64,000 bases of DNA from Achromobacter deleyi (GTDB lineage: Bacteria > Pseudomonadota > Gammaproteobacteria > Burkholderiales > Burkholderiaceae_B): NCBI RefSeq assembly GCF_902859705.1, contig NZ_CADIJO010000025.1, forward strand, positions 22,507 to 86,506, given 5' to 3'. The notes under the pieces are model-generated. The model saw only the letters and a program-made list of their open reading frames with translations, was not told the DNA's origin and searched no databases. This document shows positions 1-11,267 of this stretch, piece by piece. Both the position numbers and the translations under genes were made by a program. Numbering within the stretch: position 1 is the first letter of the stretch; every line of letters begins with the position of its first letter.

Positions 1-2
1 GC

Positions 3-170
3 ATTCAACGCTTTGTGCAGGCCTGGCCGGCCGTGGCGGGGCGCCTGGAAGGGCGCACCATCACGCAGGCCGACCTGCGCTATCCCAATGGTTTCGCCCT
101 GGCGCTGGCCCCGTTGCCCGCGTCGGAAACCAAATCCAAATCCACACCGAAACCTCCCAAGAAACGCTAA
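3..170 (+). CDS. ftsQ: FtsQ, C-terminal part only
   Basis: The 3' end of the divisome gene ftsQ; the 5' part lies outside the window. The visible 55 residues include a segment reading DLRYPNGFAL, which resembles the end of the FtsQ periplasmic beta domain, followed by a Lys/Pro-rich tail ending PPKKR. FtsQ is a bitopic inner-membrane protein that links FtsB/FtsL to the septal machinery. It stops five bases before the ftsA start, as expected for the dcw cluster. The identification rests partly on this context, since the family core is not in view. Confidence 0.85.
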   Translation: MQRFVQAWPAVAGRLEGRTITQADLRYPNGFALALAPLPASETKSKSTPKPPKKR

Positions 171-174
171 CGCC

Positions 175-1401
175 ATGACCCGTGACATCAAGGACCTTAT
201 CGTCGCCCTCGATATCGGCACCAGCAAGGTGGTGGCTGTGGTGGCTGAAATCTTGCCTGAAGGCCGATTCGAAGTGCTTGGCCTGGGCCAGCACGAATCG
301 CGCGGCATGCGCAAGGGCGTGGTCGTCAATATCGAGACCACCGTTAACTCCATCCAGCGTGCGCTTGAAGAAGCCGAGCTGATGGCAGATTGCAAGATCC
401 GCGACGTCTACACCGGCATCGCCGGCAGCCATATCCGCAGCTTCAACTCCAGCGGCATGGTCGCCGTCAAGGACAAGGAAGTCACCGCCACCGATGTCGC
501 TCGCGTCATCGAAACCGCCAAGGCCGTGAACATCCCGACCGACCAGCAAGTGCTGCACGTGCTGACGCAGGAATTCATCGTCGACGGCCAGGAAGACATC
601 CGCGAGCCCATCGGCATGAGCGGCCTGCGCCTGGAAGTGCGCGTGCACATCGTGACCGGCGCGGTCAGCGCCGCGCAGAACATCGTCAAGTGCGTGCGCC
701 GCTGCGGCCTGGAAGTACAGGACCTGATCCTGCAGCCGCTGGCCTCCAGCCTGGCCGTGCTGACTGCCGATGAAAAAGAACTGGGCGTCGTGCTGGTGGA
801 CATCGGCGGCGGCACGACCGACGTCGCCATCTTCACCGGCGGCGCCATTCGCCACACCGCGGTGCTGCCGATCGCCGGCGACCAGATCACCAACGACATC
901 GCGGCCATGCTGCGCACGCCGACGCCCGATGCCGAGGAAATCAAGCTGCGCTACGGCGTGGCCAAGCAGGTGCTGGCCAGCCCGGACGAGTCCGTGGAAG
1001 TGCCGGGCCTGGGCGACCGCGGTCCGCGCCAGGTCAAGCGCCAGGCGCTGGGCGCCGTCATCGAGCCGCGCGTGGAAGAACTGTTCACGCTGGTGCAGCA
1101 GGTGGTGCGTGACTCCGGCTACGAAGACCTGCTGGCGTCCGGCGTGGTGCTGACCGGCGGCTCGGCGCAGTTGCCCGGCATGATCGAACTGGCCGAGGAC
1201 GTGTTCCTCAAGCCGGTGCGCGTGGCGGTACCCGAATACGAAGGCAGCCTGGCCGACGTGATGCGCAATCCGCGCTTCTCGACCGTGATGGGCTTGCTGC
1301 AGGAAGCGCGCATGCAGCGTGTGCGCGGCCGCAAGGTCGCCGCGCAGACGGGCAATTTCAAGAGCCTGCTGGCGCGCATGAAGGAATGGTTTATGAATTG
1401 A
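175..1401 (+). CDS. ftsA: Cell division protein FtsA
   Basis: Actin-like ATPase that tethers FtsZ to the inner membrane and recruits late division proteins. It has 408 residues, the usual beta-proteobacterial length. The ATG at 175 is chosen because it follows ftsQ closely and gives the standard N-terminus with the phosphate-1 motif LDIGTSK (residues 12-18). The phosphate-2 motif DIGGGTTD lies at 209-216. The SHS2/1C subdomain falls about 85-165. The last 15 residues form an amphipathic helix with Trp and Phe that is the membrane-targeting sequence of the family. ftsZ follows 186 bases downstream, so it may also have its own promoter. Confidence 0.97.
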   Translation: MTRDIKDLIVALDIGTSKVVAVVAEILPEGRFEVLGLGQHESRGMRKGVVVNIETTVNSIQRALEEAELMADCKIRDVYTGIAGSHIRSFNSSGMVAVKDKEVTATDVARVIETAKAVNIPTDQQVLHVLTQEFIVDGQEDIREPIGMSGLRLEVRVHIVTGAVSAAQNIVKCVRRCGLEVQDLILQPLASSLAVLTADEKELGVVLVDIGGGTTDVAIFTGGAIRHTAVLPIAGDQITNDIAAMLRTPTPDAEEIKLRYGVAKQVLASPDESVEVPGLGDRGPRQVKRQALGAVIEPRVEELFTLVQQVVRDSGYEDLLASGVVLTGGSAQLPGMIELAEDVFLKPVRVAVPEYEGSLADVMRNPRFSTVMGLLQEARMQRVRGRKVAAQTGNFKSLLARMKEWFMN

Positions 1402-1587
1402 GGGGGGCAGGTTGGGGCCTGCTCCTTGGCGTGATCCGCAGCAGCATCGCGGGTCGGGCCAGAAGGGGAGGCGTCTCAAACCCGTTGCGGATCAAACCGG
1501 TCGGCTTCGGCTTTGAGGCGATTCACAAAATATAGGTTGTTGGGGAATTTTTGTGATTTGCAAAATCGGACTTGTGAGGGAGTCATC

Positions 1588-2772
1588 ATGATGAACTTTG
1601 AGATGCTTGAGAACAACACCAAAGGGACCGTAATCAAGGTCGTTGGTGTGGGTGGTGCAGGCGGCAATGCCGTCGCGCACATGATTCGCAGCGGCGTGCA
1701 CGGCGTGGATTTCATCTGCGCCAACACCGATGCGCAGGCACTGGCGGCGACCAACGCCCCGGTGCAGATCCGTCTGGGCCGCACGGGCCTGGGCGCGGGC
1801 GCCAAGCCCGAGCAAGGCCGCGCGTCGGCTGAAACCGCACGCGAGGAGATCCGTGCCGCCCTGAACGGCGCGCATATGGTCTTCATCACCGCCGGCATGG
1901 GCGGCGGCACCGGCACGGGCGCAGGTCCGGTCGTGGCCGAAGTGGCCAAGGAGCTGGGCATTCTGACGGTGGGCGTGGTCACCAAGCCCTTCACGTTCGA
2001 AGGCAACAAGCGCCTGAAGATGGCCGAGGACGGCATTGCCGAACTCGCCAAGCACGTGCATTCGCTCATCGTGGTGCTCAACGAGAACCTCTATGAACTG
2101 ATGGACGAGGACGCGACGCAGGAAGACTGCTTCCGTTCGGCCGACGATATCCTGCACAACGCGTGCGCGGGCATCGCCGAAATCATCAACGTCGAAGGTA
2201 ACGTCAACGTCGACTTCGAAGACGTCAAGACGATCATGGGCGAGCAAGGCCAGGCCATGATGGGCACGGCATCGGCTTCGGGCGCTGACCGCGCCCGCGT
2301 CGCCGCCGAGCACGCCATTGCCTGCCCGCTGCTGGAAGGCGTGGACCTGAACGGCGCTCGCGGCGTGCTGGTCAACATCACCGCCAGCCGCTCGCTGAAG
2401 ATGCGCGAAACGCGCGAAATCATGGAAACGATCCGCAGCTACGCTTCGGACGACGCGACCGTGATCTTCGGCACCGCCTACGACGAGTCGATGGGTGAAA
2501 ACCTGCGCGTGACCGTGGTTGCGACCGGCCTGGGCCGTGCGCAGGCGCGTCCGCAACTGGTGCAGAGCACCGCTGAAGTGCTGCGTACCGGTACCGACAA
2601 CATGCCCATGGGCACGATGCCGGCCGCCGGTCAGGGTGATTACCGCAATCTGGACATGCCGTCTGTCATGCGCAACCCGCGCAGCCAGGCGTCGGCCCAG
2701 GTGCGTGCACTGGAAAGCTCGGGCATGGATCATTTCGACATCCCGGCATTCCTGCGCAAGCAGGCGGATTGA
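1588..2772 (+). CDS. ftsZ: Cell division GTPase FtsZ
   Basis: Tubulin-like GTPase that forms the Z ring. It has 394 residues, with the N-terminal nucleotide-binding segment VGGAGGNA (about 21-28), the tubulin signature GGGTGTG (about 105-111) and the conserved C-terminal peptide DIPAFLRKQ that binds FtsA. Two adjacent ATG codons (1588, 1591) follow a GAGGGAG ribosome site at 1576-1582; the first is used here, but the second is equally possible from spacing. A GGCTTGCCTG hairpin lies about 45 bases past the stop. Confidence 0.97.
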   Translation: MMNFEMLENNTKGTVIKVVGVGGAGGNAVAHMIRSGVHGVDFICANTDAQALAATNAPVQIRLGRTGLGAGAKPEQGRASAETAREEIRAALNGAHMVFITAGMGGGTGTGAGPVVAEVAKELGILTVGVVTKPFTFEGNKRLKMAEDGIAELAKHVHSLIVVLNENLYELMDEDATQEDCFRSADDILHNACAGIAEIINVEGNVNVDFEDVKTIMGEQGQAMMGTASASGADRARVAAEHAIACPLLEGVDLNGARGVLVNITASRSLKMRETREIMETIRSYASDDATVIFGTAYDESMGENLRVTVVATGLGRAQARPQLVQSTAEVLRTGTDNMPMGTMPAAGQGDYRNLDMPSVMRNPRSQASAQVRALESSGMDHFDIPAFLRKQAD

Positions 2773-2814
2773 ACCTGGAGCCTGATTCGGGCTCTATATG
2801 CACTCCCTCATCTT

Positions 2815-2842
2815 CGGCTTGCCTGTCCCCGCAGGCAAGCCG
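2815..2842. other. Strong hairpin between ftsZ and lpxC
   Basis: Perfect 10-bp inverted repeat GGCTTGCCTG / CAGGCAAGCC with a 6-base loop, extended by one more C-G pair. No T tract follows on either side, so it is not a standard intrinsic terminator. It could stabilise the 3' end of ftsZ mRNA or pause transcription before lpxC. Confidence 0.5.
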
Positions 2843-3012
2843 GAGGCGGAGCGGCCCGTGTTTCCCTTGCACGGTGTGAATAGGGGACGGTTTTATCGGT
2901 CGGTCCACGCGCCCTTGATGGCGTTGGGAACCGGACAGAGTTACAATACGTCAGTTACGCCGGCAAACTCTTCTTAACTTGTCGGCTTCCTGGCTCAAAA
3001 TACCTTAGTCTC

Positions 3013-3936
3013 ATGTTCCGACAGCGCAGCATTCAGAATCTCGTCCGCACGACTGGTGTCGGCGTCCACTCCGGACGGCGGGTCGAGCTCACCCTGCGTC
3101 CGGCGGCGCCCAATACGGGCATCGTGTTCCATCGCGTCGATCTGCCCGAAGTCGTAGACTTGCCGGCGCAGGCTACGGGCGTGGGCGACACCCGCATGGC
3201 ATCCGTGCTGCAGCAAGGCAATGTCCGCGTGTCCACGGTGGAACATCTCATGTCGGCATTGGCCGGCCTGGGCATAGACAACCTGCATATCGACCTCACT
3301 GCCGAAGAAGTCCCGATCATGGACGGCAGTGCGGCCACGTTTGTTTACCTGTTGCGCTCGGCGGGCATCGTCGAGCAGAACGCTCCCAAGCAATTCATCC
3401 GCGTGTTGAAGACGGTGGAAGTGCGCGAGGGCGAAGGTCGCACCGAGAAGTGGGCCCGGCTGGAACCCCATGAAGGGTACGCGCTGGCCTTCTCGATCGA
3501 CTTCCGCCACCCCGCCATCGACTCGACCGCCAATTTCGCCGAGATCGACTTCGCCACCCATTCGTACGTGCGCGAAATCGCGCGCGCACGCACCTTCGGC
3601 TTCGTCAATGAAGTCGAAGCCCTGCGCTCGATGGGCCTGGCCCGCGGCGGCAGCCTGGACAACGCCATCGTCATGGACGAATACCGCGTGTTGAACAGCG
3701 ACGGCCTGCGTTACGACGATGAATTCGTGAAGCACAAGATCCTGGACGCCATCGGCGACCTGTATCTGTTGGGCAAGCCCCTGGTGGCGCGCTATGTGGC
3801 GTGCAAGTCGGGCCACGGCCTGAACAACCAGTTGGCGCGTGCACTGCTGGCGCAGCGCGACGCCTGGGAATTGGTCACTTACGAATCGCAAGCCGCTGCG
3901 CCGCAGGCGTTCCGGCACGAATGGCAACTGGCTTGA
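3013..3936 (+). CDS. lpxC: UDP-3-O-acyl-N-acetylglucosamine deacetylase LpxC
   Basis: Zinc metalloamidase that catalyses the committed step of lipid A synthesis, removing the acetyl group from UDP-3-O-acyl-GlcNAc in the cytosol. It has 307 residues, standard for the family. Zinc ligands are visible: His78 in STVEHLMSA, and His241 and Asp245 in the HKILD motif. The catalytic His lies in the later SGHGLNN segment. The N-terminus ([17 protein letters not shown]) fixes the ATG. No clear Shine-Dalgarno precedes it. Its place directly after the dcw cluster is the usual one. Confidence 0.97.
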   Translation: MFRQRSIQNLVRTTGVGVHSGRRVELTLRPAAPNTGIVFHRVDLPEVVDLPAQATGVGDTRMASVLQQGNVRVSTVEHLMSALAGLGIDNLHIDLTAEEVPIMDGSAATFVYLLRSAGIVEQNAPKQFIRVLKTVEVREGEGRTEKWARLEPHEGYALAFSIDFRHPAIDSTANFAEIDFATHSYVREIARARTFGFVNEVEALRSMGLARGGSLDNAIVMDEYRVLNSDGLRYDDEFVKHKILDAIGDLYLLGKPLVARYVACKSGHGLNNQLARALLAQRDAWELVTYESQAAAPQAFRHEWQLA

Positions 3937-4131
3937 TGCCGGTTCGCCGCTAAGGGCGGTATCACCGGGGACCGTCCCCGGCTGATGTCCTGCCCTGTCC
4001 CCGGGATGGCGCCTGCCGTCGTCCCTCCGCCTTCGGGTGCCATCCAGGCATTTTCCGAGGCGTCATCCGGTCCGACAACTTGGTTTCGCTTGGTATCCGG
4101 GCGAGCGACGTGCCGGACAAGCCTGGCTATC

Positions 4132-4623
4132 TCAGCTACTCTTGTGGTGCTTCAAAAGCTTGGCGACGGCGTCGGCCAAGGGGCCGGGGCGCAGGGTGTC
4201 GTGCAGCGCTTCGAATGCGCCCAGGGCGGTGTCGCCCAGGGGCTGCGCCTCTTTCGGGGGTAGCGGCTGGCGGGCGCCGGGCTTGGGCAGGCCGGCTTGT
4301 ACCTTGACGGCAATTTCGTTAAGGTTCCAGCCTTGGTCCGACAAGGCCTGCGCGATGCGCGGGGCCAGTTGACGCATCTTCGCCGCGTGCGCGGCACTGG
4401 GCACCACCAGTTGAAGGCGCTGGTTTTCCAGCTTGCCTACCTGGCATACGGCGCCCAACGGGGCGGGCAGAATCGCCGCCACCGCATATTGGATTTGCAA
4501 GTGCTTGCGGGCGGTCGCCAGTACGCCGGCGCCCCGCATGTCATGACCCAGCCATCCCAGGGCGGTATTTTCTTTCCGCCGGCTGGAACTGGAACGTTGA
4601 CGGTATGAAGTGGGTCTATTCAT
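4132..4623 (-). CDS. dciA: DUF721 / DciA-like protein (replicative helicase loader family)
   Basis: A 163-residue protein convergent with lpxC. The central part (about 60-135), with the pattern V..GKLENQRLQLVVPSAAHA and a following KMRQLAPRIAQAL helix, matches the DUF721 (DciA) family, whose members load or assist the DnaB replicative helicase in bacteria without DnaC. The N-terminus is basic and Ser-rich, and the C-terminus is a Pro-rich stretch plus a helix. The ATG at 4623 is the first in-frame methionine before the conserved part. It lies only 28 bases from the divergent M23 gene, so the two promoters probably overlap. The helicase role is inferred from family. Confidence 0.75.
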   Translation of the reverse strand: MNRPTSYRQRSSSSRRKENTALGWLGHDMRGAGVLATARKHLQIQYAVAAILPAPLGAVCQVGKLENQRLQLVVPSAAHAAKMRQLAPRIAQALSDQGWNLNEIAVKVQAGLPKPGARQPLPPKEAQPLGDTALGAFEALHDTLRPGPLADAVAKLLKHHKSS

Positions 4624-4651
4624 CCCGGCTCTAAGAATTAGGAAGCAAACC

Positions 4652-5650
4652 TTGAAAATCGTGATTATGCACGCCCGCGATGGGCAGGACGGGCATTTCA
4701 CCCTGGGAGGCACGCGATTGGCGTTGTTTCTGGGGGGCGCGTTGATGACGGCCGCCATCTTTGGCGCCGCGCTTCAACGGTACATTACGCCGATCCTGCC
4801 CGCCGTGCACACGGTGGGCTGGCCGCTGTCCGAGCAGCCGGGGCGCGATGCGGACTTCCTGCGCGGCAACATGAATCTGTTGGCCGCCAAGGTGGGGGCG
4901 CTGCAGGCCAAGCTGGTCAGCATCGACGGCCTGGGCCAGCGCGTGGCTCAGGTGGCGGGCGTGGCCTATACCGACCCGGAAGTCGCCAAGCAACTGGCCG
5001 CCGCGTCTACCGACGCCACCCATGCACCCGAGGCCACCCAGGTCATGGACGACCTGTTCACCGACCGGTCGCCGCCGAGCGCGGCGTCGGCCGAAGCGCT
5101 GGGCCGCCAACTGGACGAAATCCAGGAGCGGCTGGCGCTGCAGACCGATAACCTCAAGTTGCTGGATGCCGCGCTGACGCGGCGTTCGGCCGATCAGGCG
5201 CGCATGCCCACCGCGATGCCGATCACGGATTACCCCTATTTGAGCTCGTCGTATGGCTGGCGCCGCAACCCGGTGACGGGGCGCTCGGCCATGCACGAAG
5301 GGCTGGATTTCGCCGCGCCGCCGGGCACGCCGATCCTGGCGGCTTCGGGCGGCGTGGTGCTGGAAGCCAAGTTCCAGCCCGGCTACGGCAACATGGTTGA
5401 AATCGACCACGGCGATGGCCTGATCACCCGCTACGCCCATGCCTCGTCCCTGATGGTCAAGCAGGGGCAACTGGTCGAACGTGGCCAGCAGGTGGCCCGG
5501 GTCGGTTCGTCCGGCCGGTCCACCGGCCCGCACCTGCACTTCGAGGTCCGGCTGGCCGGGCAGCCGCTGGATCCGCGCCTGTTCCTCGGGCCGCAGCAAC
5601 ACGCGCCGCCCGCCGTGGCGCAGGTCGGCGCCAACGGCGCCGCGCGCTGA
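4652..5650 (+). CDS. M23 family (LytM-type) peptidoglycan endopeptidase
   Basis: Membrane-anchored murein hydrolase of 332 residues. A single hydrophobic segment (about 19-38) anchors it, with a periplasmic helical stretch after it. The C-terminal peptidase_M23 domain (about 190-315) keeps the zinc and catalytic motifs HEGLDF (HxxxD) and HLHFEV (HxH), so it looks active. The start is set at TTG 4652, which follows AGGAAG at 4640-4645 and gives MKIVIMHARDG; the ATG at 4667 is the alternative. It lies between dciA and secA, a conserved order in this bacterial group. Confidence 0.85.
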   Translation: MKIVIMHARDGQDGHFTLGGTRLALFLGGALMTAAIFGAALQRYITPILPAVHTVGWPLSEQPGRDADFLRGNMNLLAAKVGALQAKLVSIDGLGQRVAQVAGVAYTDPEVAKQLAAASTDATHAPEATQVMDDLFTDRSPPSAASAEALGRQLDEIQERLALQTDNLKLLDAALTRRSADQARMPTAMPITDYPYLSSSYGWRRNPVTGRSAMHEGLDFAAPPGTPILAASGGVVLEAKFQPGYGNMVEIDHGDGLITRYAHASSLMVKQGQLVERGQQVARVGSSGRSTGPHLHFEVRLAGQPLDPRLFLGPQQHAPPAVAQVGANGAAR

Positions 5651-5827
5651 GGCCCGATCCGGGCTACAGTGCCAGCCTGGCCATAGGATCAGGCTATTGC
5701 GCTCCAGGTGCGTTAAACTGGTTCGTTTCCCAGCGGACCCCCGCTCAACCAAATAACATCAAGTCACGGGCGACGCTGCCCTCAGCCTGTTTGCGGGCGC
5801 GGCGTAGTTCGTGCGGCCGACATACGC

Positions 5828-8563
<2,736 letters not shown>

Positions 8564-8576
8564 CCGGATAGACGCC

Positions 8577-9296
8577 ATGCTGCATTCCGTCGGCCACACC
8601 GAATTCGACCATGCCGTGGTCATGGTGCGCGACCGGCTGGATGCGCTGGCGCCGCACTTCGAGCGCCAGGGTTTTCACCTGAGCGAGAAGGCGGTGCACA
8701 ACCTGGGGTCGTGCAATCGCCTGATCGTGCTGGAAGGCACGTATGTCGAATTGCTGGGCTGGCCGCCCGGCGCGCCGCCAGCCCGCAAGGAAATCGCCGA
8801 TTCTCCGTTCGGGCTGGAAGCGCTGGTGTTTCGCACCTATGACGCCGAAGCCACGCGCGAGCGCCTGCTCGCCGCCGGCTTCGCAGTCAATCCCATGCAG
8901 GAATTGAGCCGGCCGGCCATGCTGGATGGCCAGGAAGTGCAGGCTCGTTTCCATACCGTGCGTTTCGCCGAGCAGCCGCTGCCCGGCATCCGCATGTATT
9001 TCTGCCGCCATCTGACGCCCGAGTGCGTGTGGTCGCCCGAACTCATGGCGCACCCCAATGGCGCCCGCAGCCTGACACGCATCGATGCACGGGCTGCCCA
9101 GGCGCGCCAGGTGGCTGAGCGCCTGGCCCTGGTGGCCGGCGTGAAAGCCGAAGCCGCCGCAGGGGGCTGGGATGTGCCGCTGGCCAACCTGCGCATCCAC
9201 GTGCAGGAAGACCCGTCGGCAACCGTGCCGACCTTGTCCACGCTGACGCTGGAAAACCGCGACGGCGCGCACTACACGCTCGATACCGGTCTTTGA
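8577..9296 (+). CDS. VOC / glyoxalase-like domain protein
   Basis: A 239-residue protein 13 bases after secA. The first 120 residues (FDHAVVMVRDRLDALAPHFERQG, then FVELLGW-like and GLEALVF segments) match the glyoxalase-like fold of the VOC superfamily, with a second half of the same fold and a HVQ segment near the end. VOC proteins bind a divalent metal and act on varied small substrates; the substrate here cannot be told. The ATG is chosen because it lies just after the secA stop, while the open frame extends back into secA. Confidence 0.7.
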   Translation: MLHSVGHTEFDHAVVMVRDRLDALAPHFERQGFHLSEKAVHNLGSCNRLIVLEGTYVELLGWPPGAPPARKEIADSPFGLEALVFRTYDAEATRERLLAAGFAVNPMQELSRPAMLDGQEVQARFHTVRFAEQPLPGIRMYFCRHLTPECVWSPELMAHPNGARSLTRIDARAAQARQVAERLALVAGVKAEAAAGGWDVPLANLRIHVQEDPSATVPTLSTLTLENRDGAHYTLDTGL

Positions 9297-9303
9297 GCCC
9301 CAG

Positions 9304-9334
9304 GCGCGGCCACTCGGCCGCGCGTCTGTTTTCC
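9304..9334 (+). terminator. Probable intrinsic terminator after the VOC gene
   Basis: Stem GCGCGGCC (9304-9311) / GGCCGCGC (9316-9323), loop ACTC, followed by the T-rich GTCTGTTTTCCC. It closes the secA-VOC transcript before the GntR gene. Confidence 0.65.
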
Positions 9335-9412
9335 CCATTCCCTGCGCATTGCCCTGTAAAAGGGGGCGGATTGCTCGTGCTCGCTTTCCGGGCAAACCCG
9401 GGTTGCGAGGCA

Positions 9413-9438
9413 AAGTGTATGCACTTTAGTATGCACTT
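9413..9438. promoter_or_regulatory. Candidate operator of the GntR-Bug cluster
   Basis: AAGTG and CACTT arms flank TATG at 9413-9426. The 10-mer GTATGCACTT then occurs twice, at 9417-9426 and 9429-9438, twelve bases apart (about one helical turn). The site lies 39 bases before the GntR start, fitting autoregulation by that protein. The link is inferred from position. Confidence 0.5.
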
Positions 9439-9476
9439 CATCCCTGCTTGGAGCGCCCTGGCGGCTGACCCATCCG

Positions 9477-10220
9477 ATGACGCAATCCCGACCCGCTGCC
9501 CGCACCTCGGCCGGACAGGCCGAGCTGTACAACGCCGTCAAGGCGATGGCGGTGAGCTTCGAGTTCAAGCCGGGCGAGCGCATCAATGAAGTGGAACTGG
9601 CCCGGCGCCTGAACGTCAGCCGTACGCCGCTGCGCGAAGTGCTGAACCAGCTGATGGTCGAGGGATTCCTGACCCGATCGGTGAACCGCGGCTTCATCGC
9701 CCGCTTGCTGGACGCCAAGCAGATCCACAGCCTTTATGAATACCGCGCGGTGCTGGAGGCGGGCATCGTGCGCGCGGCCTGCGAGCGTGCGACCGACGAA
9801 GAACTGGCCGAGCTGCGCGCGTTCGTGGAACGGTCGCGCGACGAACCGGACGACGGCGAGGCCACCCGGCTGCTGGCGCTGGACGAAGCGTTTCATCTGA
9901 CCCTGGCGCGCCTGTCGCGCAACGAGGAATTCGTGCGGGCGCTGGAAAGCGTCAATGCGCGCATCCACTTCGTGCGCTGGATCGACATGCAGCAGGGCCG
10001 GCGCAGCCATACCCAGGGCGAGCACATGCGCATCGTCCAGGCGCTGGAGCGGCGCGACGTGGACGCCTTGCCGGACATGATGCGCAGCCACATCGGGCGG
10101 CGCCTGGACCAGATCACGGACGTCATCCGCACCGGTTTTTCCACGATTTACATGCGGGACCAGGCCGAACCCGCCACGGCAGCGCCGGCCAACACCACAA
10201 CATCAGGGGAAAGAACATGA
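9477..10220 (+). CDS. GntR family transcriptional regulator (FadR/FCD subfamily)
   Basis: A 247-residue regulator. The N-terminal winged helix (about 15-80) contains the GntR pattern ERINEVELARRLNVSRTPLREVL. The C-terminal all-helical FCD domain (about 90-225) keeps candidate metal and ligand positions: DEAFH, the EHMRIVQALERRD segment, and a His in MMRSHIG. FCD regulators usually sense small organic acids. The stop overlaps the start of the Bug gene by four bases (ATGA), so the two are translationally coupled and the regulator probably controls the following transporter and enzyme genes. A repeat pair at 9413-9438 is its likely operator. Confidence 0.9.
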   Translation: MTQSRPAARTSAGQAELYNAVKAMAVSFEFKPGERINEVELARRLNVSRTPLREVLNQLMVEGFLTRSVNRGFIARLLDAKQIHSLYEYRAVLEAGIVRAACERATDEELAELRAFVERSRDEPDDGEATRLLALDEAFHLTLARLSRNEEFVRALESVNARIHFVRWIDMQQGRRSHTQGEHMRIVQALERRDVDALPDMMRSHIGRRLDQITDVIRTGFSTIYMRDQAEPATAAPANTTTSGERT

Positions 10221-11209
10221 CCTACACATCGATCCGGCGCGCCCTGGCGGCCGTCTGCGCGCTGGCCGCGCTGGGAGGCGGCCTGGCGGCCGCGCCCGCC
10301 CGGGCGGCGGACGAAAAGCCGTTGATCCTGGTGGTGCCGTACCCGCCGGGCGGCAGCACCGACATCCTGGCCCGCATCATGCAGCCGCGCCTGTCGCAGG
10401 AACTGGGCGGCCGCGCGGTCGTGGTGGAAAACCGCCCCGGGGCGGCCAGCCAGATCGCCACTGCGTTCGTGGCACGTGCCGAGCCGGACGGCAGCACGTT
10501 GCTGGTCAGCTTCGACAACCACGGCATCAACCCCGCTGTGAAGCCCAAGCTGCCGTACGACACGTTCAAGGACTTCGTCGCCATCACCCAGACCGTGCGC
10601 TTTCCGCTGGTGCTGGGCGCCAACCCGGGCGTGCCGGGCGACAACCTGAAGGAATTCCTGGCGGCGGCCGCCAAGCAGCCGCCCAACAAGTTCAACTATG
10701 CGTCCACCGGCGTCGGCTCGTTGAACCACCTGGCGCCCGAGGAACTCAAGCGCCTGTCCAAGGTGGACCTGCTGCACGTGCCGTACGGCGGCGGCGGCCC
10801 GGCCATCCAGGCCGTGGTGGGCGGCCAGGCCAACATGACCTGGCTGAGTTTTGCCGCGCTGCGCGGCCAGATCCAGGCCGGCAAGATCAAGCCCCTGGCC
10901 GTAGCCGGCGAGAAGCGCCTGCCCGACCTGCCCAACGTGCCGACGGTGGCCGAGTCCGGTTTCCCCGGATTCGTGGCGTATTCCTGGAGCGGCATGTTCG
11001 CGCCCAAGGGCACGCCCGACGCCACCATCAAGAAGCTGACCCAGGCATTCAATACGGTGCTGGCCGACCCCGACGTGAAGAAGAAGCTGCAGGAAGCGGG
11101 CTTCGAGATCGTGGCGTCCAACGGCCCGGCCCTGGATGCCTATGTGAAGGCGGAATACGACCGCTGGAGCAAGTTCATCAAGAGCAGCAACATCAATCTG
11201 GATAACTGA
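10217..11209 (+). CDS. Bug/TctC family tripartite tricarboxylate receptor
   Basis: Periplasmic solute-binding protein of 330 residues. A signal peptide (about 1-31, cleavage after PARA) precedes the typical Bug start KPLILVVPYPPGGSTDILAR. The motif VENRPGAASQIA and the C-terminal PNVPTVAESGFPGF segment also fit. Such proteins bind carboxylates, amino acids or aromatic acids; many are orphans without membrane partners, as here. The ATG follows AGGGGAAAG and overlaps the GntR stop. The ThDP enzyme follows 58 bases later in the same direction, which suggests the bound ligand or its product is that enzyme's substrate. Confidence 0.92.
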   Translation: MTYTSIRRALAAVCALAALGGGLAAAPARAADEKPLILVVPYPPGGSTDILARIMQPRLSQELGGRAVVVENRPGAASQIATAFVARAEPDGSTLLVSFDNHGINPAVKPKLPYDTFKDFVAITQTVRFPLVLGANPGVPGDNLKEFLAAAAKQPPNKFNYASTGVGSLNHLAPEELKRLSKVDLLHVPYGGGGPAIQAVVGGQANMTWLSFAALRGQIQAGKIKPLAVAGEKRLPDLPNVPTVAESGFPGFVAYSWSGMFAPKGTPDATIKKLTQAFNTVLADPDVKKKLQEAGFEIVASNGPALDAYVKAEYDRWSKFIKSSNINLDN

Positions 11210-11267
11210 GCGGCCTGAGGCGGGACGCCCAGCGTTCCGCCCGGCCCGCGCATCGCTTGGAGAAGAC

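Noticed and set aside
3985..4608. Plus-strand frames opposite the dciA gene
   Set aside because: They lack a ribosome site and conserved motifs; the minus-strand DUF721 protein explains the region.
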